In this document: positions 5,286 to 7,816 of the stretch, one piece after another
How the letters are laid out: every line of letters starts with the position of its first letter
How positions within the stretch are numbered: position 1 is the first letter of the stretch
Source: an uncultured Blautia sp.
Lineage (GTDB): Bacteria; Bacillota; Clostridia; Lachnospirales; Lachnospiraceae
DNA: 7,816 bases
Reading direction: 5' to 3'
Assembly (NCBI GenBank): GCA_900547615.1
Contig: URHH01000118.1
Coordinates: 1 to 7,816 of the forward strand
Position numbers and translations under genes: made by a program
Notes under the pieces: model-generated
What the model was told of the DNA's origin: nothing
What the model saw: the letters and a program-made list of their open reading frames with translations, nothing else
The model's database searches: none

Positions 5286-7396
5286 TTTCCTTTTTCTGTA
5301 AGAACAGACGCTTTGACTTTTTCCACATCTTCGGACGGCTCGTTTTTGCAAAGCTCAAAATCCGGAATATCAATGTTTTCCAGCATATCCTCAAGGTCAG
5401 CATGGCGCAGAACAAGCTCTGCCTCTTTTTCTTCTCCCACTGCAATGTCCACATAATAACGGTTTGCAAAAATATTTCCGTTCGGAAGACGATTGGAAGT
5501 AAGGATACGGTACTGTCCCGCATCAAGACCGAGAGCCAGTTTTCCGTCCTCCCATTTTGCATCTTCAAGCTGAAGAGATACAAAACGTCCGTCCACAAAT
5601 CTTGCGATAGACCAGTTCAGGAAGTATTTCCATACGGTTCCCTCTCCGCCCTTTAATACAAGACGGCAGTTTTTCTCACTCTCAGGAAGAACAGCCACAA
5701 AGCTTCCATTTTCCATATATTCCATTGCATCGTCTCTCGGATTCAGTCTTGCCGGGATACCAAGAGTTCTTGCTGCTGCCACAAAGAAGATTTTTTTGGA
5801 AAGCGGGCTCGCAATTCCTGTGCGGAGACAGCCTGCCGGAGTTGTGATAATGCTGCTTCTCTCCTTATCTGCACAGGAAGAGAAACGTCTGTCTACTGCT
5901 TCCCACAGTTTTTTCGGCTCTTTCACAAAAAGATCTTTCTCTTCTTCTGTAAACGCCTCCTGGATTTCTTTTCTGTACGGCTTGAGGATCTCATTTCTTA
6001 CTCTCGGATTCAGGATATATTTTACAAATGTCTCATGATCTGTTGTGTTTTCATAAGGAAGAGCAAGTGCAAGATGTTCTTCCAGAACACTGCTCACGAA
6101 ATCAGTCTGGTCTTTTTCTGTGAGTGCAGCAAGCATTTCTTTTCTCAGCTCTTTGTGATCCTCTTTTCCAAGGAACACAGCCTTTTCCGGATTTTCCCAG
6201 TTTTCTGTCTTTTTCAGACGTTTTGCCGCTGCCTCATCAAGACGGATATTTCCGATTCTTGTCTGCTCCTCAGTTGGTGTATCTGTGTTTACAGGCGTAT
6301 CTACCGGCGCGATCATATCCATTTCCTGCCATGTCTCACGCACTTCTGTTTCCGCAAAGGAAACTACGCAGGTATCGCTGTTTCTTGTATCCATATATGT
6401 TTCTGCACACTTATCGCCGTATACAGCCATGATATGAAGACTTCCAAGACCTGTTGTAAGGGAAACAGATCCGTTTTCATCTGTTTTTGCTTCTGCCACA
6501 GGAGAAAACTCGGAATAGTTAAGAACCTCGAAGTATACTTTCGCTCCGGAAACCGGATTTTTCTCTCCGTCCACAACCTGAACCTGGATTTTCTTTACAG
6601 CTGCATATCGTTTCAGTTCGTTAAAGACAGCTACCATTCCCTCGCGGTCAATGTTTTCCTCATCAAATCCTGTTGTATCAAAGCATCTGGAATGTACCAT
6701 CATGGCACGTGAGGAAGCGTTTGTAAACCAGCCCTTATTTAAGATAGGAAGAGGCTCGCAAGCTCCCAGGAAATACCAGTCTCCCTCGCACCACACCTCC
6801 ACCCAGGCATGGTTATCGTCACAGTGAGACCATCTCGGCGCGTATACCTGTCTTGCCGGGATTCCCACACTTCGCATTGCATTTACCGTAAATACGGACT
6901 CCTCGCCGCATCTTCCGTTTCCTCTTCTGTATACGGTGATCGCAGAAAGTGTTCTCTCGTCTGTGCAGTGGTATGTTGCTTCCTCTGCGCACCAGTAGTT
7001 TACTTCGAGAGCTGCCGCTTTTCCGTGAAGGGAAAGAACACGCTCGCCCATCTGCTCACGGAAAAAGGTACGGCACGGCGCTATTTCTTCTTCATTTACG
7101 CGGCAGTAAAGCACGTAGTTTAAGAAGATTTCCTCCGGAAGCTCTTTTACGTCTTCTCTGTTTTCCCACAGCCATACTGCGTTTTCTCCATAATCCTTAA
7201 AAATCTCCGGCTCATAGTTTGCAATGTCGCTGTACGGCATTGTAATGTACATATATTTACATGCCAGAGCTGTATTTTCCTCCCATTCAGAAATTTTCTT
7301 ATCCACTTCCGCCATACGCTCCGGAAGGGCTTTTTTCAGTTCTTCATACTGCGCAAGAATGCGCTCTCTGTTTTTCGCTAAAAATATTCTGTTCAT
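5234..7396 (-). CDS. Multidomain transglutaminase-like protein, main frame, frameshifted near its 3' end
   Basis: A 720-residue frame with no signal peptide, so probably cytoplasmic. Residues 1-140 are a charged helical region. A transglutaminase-like core follows: Cys163 in RCGEES, His196 in DDNHAWVEVW, and an acidic residue at Glu214 in GACEP where many family members have Asp. Residues about 268-345 look like a beta-sandwich of the macroglobulin or carboxypeptidase-regulatory kind (VQVVDGEKNPVSGAKVYFE, TDENGSV). A second transglutaminase-like segment lies near 519-570, where ARTLGIPAR mirrors MRSVGIPAR of the core, but the cysteine position is Pro531. Residues 705-720 are an out-of-frame tail; the natural protein would continue in the frame ending at 4938, for about 819 residues in all. 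A GGAGG lies 11 bases before the ATG. Known relatives are uncharacterised; whether the enzyme cross-links, deamidates or cuts is not known. Confidence 0.88.
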   Translation of the reverse strand: MNRIFLAKNRERILAQYEELKKALPERMAEVDKKISEWEENTALACKYMYITMPYSDIANYEPEIFKDYGENAVWLWENREDVKELPEEIFLNYVLYCRVNEEEIAPCRTFFREQMGERVLSLHGKAAALEVNYWCAEEATYHCTDERTLSAITVYRRGNGRCGEESVFTVNAMRSVGIPARQVYAPRWSHCDDNHAWVEVWCEGDWYFLGACEPLPILNKGWFTNASSRAMMVHSRCFDTTGFDEENIDREGMVAVFNELKRYAAVKKIQVQVVDGEKNPVSGAKVYFEVLNYSEFSPVAEAKTDENGSVSLTTGLGSLHIMAVYGDKCAETYMDTRNSDTCVVSFAETEVRETWQEMDMIAPVDTPVNTDTPTEEQTRIGNIRLDEAAAKRLKKTENWENPEKAVFLGKEDHKELRKEMLAALTEKDQTDFVSSVLEEHLALALPYENTTDHETFVKYILNPRVRNEILKPYRKEIQEAFTEEEKDLFVKEPKKLWEAVDRRFSSCADKERSSIITTPAGCLRTGIASPLSKKIFFVAAARTLGIPARLNPRDDAMEYMENGSFVAVLPESEKNCRLVLKGGEGTVWKYFLNWSIARFVDGRFVSLQLEDAKWEDGKLALGLDAGQYRILTSNRLPNGNIFANRYYVDIAVGEEKEAELVLRHADLEDMLENIDIPDFELCKNEPSEDVEKVKASVLTEKGKHISCSWKKAASQQSIF
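5283..5295 (-). other. Frameshift site in the transglutaminase-like gene
   Basis: On the minus strand the zero-frame codons are GAA AAA GGA AAA CAC. The last AAA (5287-5285) is codon 704. A slip of one base back on it, or one further A in the run, gives GGA AAA ACA CAT TTC and restores EKGKTHFMFLEES, the start of the thioredoxin-like segment. Without this, 16 unrelated residues are added before a stop at 5234. Possible explanations are a one-base loss in the A-run, a sequencing error, or programmed -1 slippage. Confidence 0.75.
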
Positions 7397-7399
7397 GAA

Positions 7400-7412
7400 T
7401 TATAGTTCCTCC
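7400..7412 (-). promoter_or_regulatory. Ribosome binding site region of the transglutaminase-like gene
   Basis: GGAGG at 7412-7408 lies 11 bases before the ATG at 7396-7394, somewhat longer than usual. No nearer start codon in this frame gives a better fit. Confidence 0.55.
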
Positions 7413-7414
7413 AT

Positions 7415-7432
7415 AAGTATAGTACCAACCTT
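7415..7432. promoter_or_regulatory. Imperfect dyad at the predicted transcription start
   Basis: AAGGTTGGTACTATACTT (minus strand) matches its reverse complement at 12 of 18 positions, centred on GTAC. It lies just after the -10 box of the transglutaminase-like gene, where a repressor could act. Weak evidence. Confidence 0.2.
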
Positions 7433-7434
7433 AG

Positions 7435-7461
7435 ATTATAGTTTTCGGGAGTGTTTGTCAA
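7435..7461 (-). promoter_or_regulatory. Promoter of the transglutaminase-like gene, inside the MFS gene end
   Basis: On the minus strand TTGACA (7461-7456) and TATAAT (7440-7435) are both perfect sigma-70-type hexamers. The spacer is only 15 bases, two short of the optimum, so activity may be low or need an activator. The -35 lies in the last codons of the MFS gene and the -10 covers its TAA stop (7438-7436). Transcription would begin near 7428, giving a leader of about 30 bases. Confidence 0.65.
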
Positions 7462-7816
7462 CACTGGATTCGGGTTTCCAGCACAAAATCATTCCCACGC
7501 CTGCCACAAGAATCCCAAGACCTGCAAAAGCTGTCTCTATTGACAATCTTTCTACTGCCCACCCGGTAAGCGGACTTAAAATCACCATAAAAATACTGTA
7601 CATCATACTGCTTACTGATACCATTGTAGCACGTATTTCACTGGAAAACACCTTCTGATTTTCACTTTCTATCCGAAGCATCAAAACTTCCTCCGCTCCG
7701 TGAGCCATACCTGCCGCAAATACGGAAACTACAACTGCAGGGCTGCTGCTTAACGCGATAAAAAAACCTGCTGCCAGACTTCCCGCAATCATTAATTTCT
7801 TTAATTGCACCTGCTC
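7436..7816 (-). CDS. MFS transporter, C-terminal part (N-terminus beyond window)
   Basis: The frame is open from the right edge and ends at the TAA at 7438-7436, giving 126 visible residues. Four hydrophobic segments can be seen: LMIAGSLAAGFFIALSS, PAVVVSVFAAGMAHGAEEVLM, SVSSMMYSIFMVILSPLTGWAVE, and AFAGLGILVAGVGMILCW. They fit the last four helices of a twelve-helix major facilitator protein. The cytoplasmic loop SENQKVFSSEIRATMVSV matches the loop before helix 11 in drug-efflux-type members, where an RAT-x-x-S pattern is common. A GTG at 7810 is in frame but is not a believable start, since it would leave only the last helices. The protein is probably a proton-driven exporter; the substrate cannot be told. 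There is no gap to the promoter of the next gene. Confidence 0.8.
   Translation of the reverse strand, partial: EQVQLKKLMIAGSLAAGFFIALSSSPAVVVSVFAAGMAHGAEEVLMLRIESENQKVFSSEIRATMVSVSSMMYSIFMVILSPLTGWAVERLSIETAFAGLGILVAGVGMILCWKPESSVDKHSRKL

Noticed and set aside
5230..5598. Minus-strand open frame of 122 codons in a third frame
   Set aside because: It overlaps the well-supported transglutaminase-like frame and has no coherent protein features.
6035..6712. Plus-strand open frame of 225 codons
   Set aside because: It lies wholly inside the transglutaminase-like gene, is rich in Cys, Phe and Ser as expected of an antisense shadow, and has no recognisable domain.
7400..7414. Tiny leader frame ATG GAG GAA CTA TAA before the transglutaminase-like gene
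   Set aside because: Four codons, and its ATG runs into the ribosome site of the main gene. It lacks its own ribosome site and any regulatory codon run, so chance is the better explanation.
1..7816. CRISPR array, tRNA, rRNA, insertion sequence or phage genes
   Set aside because: I saw no regularly spaced direct repeats, no cloverleaf-like sequence, no transposase-like product and no terminal inverted repeats with target duplications.

Overview
All genes that can be supported in this window lie on the minus strand, so biological order runs right to left. The codon use, strong AGGAGG-type ribosome sites, AT-rich intergenic DNA and an LplB/YtcP-type carbohydrate ABC transporter together suggest a Gram-positive Clostridia member, probably a gut Lachnospiraceae. 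This is inferred from style and gene content only; no rRNA or marker gene is present.

Layout in transcription order: (1) 7816-7436, the 3' end of a major facilitator superfamily (MFS) transporter. (2) 7396-4938, a long transglutaminase-like gene with its own promoter, whose -10 box overlaps the MFS stop codon. It is broken by one -1 frameshift at an A-rich site near 5286, so the main 720-residue frame ends early at 5234 and a thioredoxin-fold-like C-terminus continues in another frame to 4938. A rho-independent terminator follows at 4893-4920. (3) 4892-4584, an intergenic control region of about 310 bases. It holds an extended -10 promoter, a run of ten C (ten G on the coding strand) sitting in the spacer of a second promoter-like element, and two copies of a CGGACATATGTCC-like palindromic motif. 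(4) An ABC importer operon: solute-binding protein (4583-2901), a stable intercistronic hairpin (2846-2876), permease 1 (2817-1879), permease 2 (1867-971), and a second, different solute-binding protein that overlaps permease 2 by ATGA and runs off the left edge.

The operon encodes one membrane importer of the carbohydrate type (two permeases carrying EAA loops) plus two binding proteins. No ATPase is present in the window; in this family it is commonly supplied by a shared MsmX-type ATPase encoded elsewhere. The hairpin after the first binding-protein gene would let that protein be made in excess over the permeases. The substrate cannot be read from the sequence.

The points most worth checking are the frameshift in the transglutaminase-like gene, its unusual multidomain design with an apparently dead second transglutaminase-like repeat, the homopolymer in the operon control region (possible phase variation), the paired palindromes, and the lack of a lipobox in both binding proteins. 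No CRISPR array, tRNA, rRNA or insertion sequence was seen.
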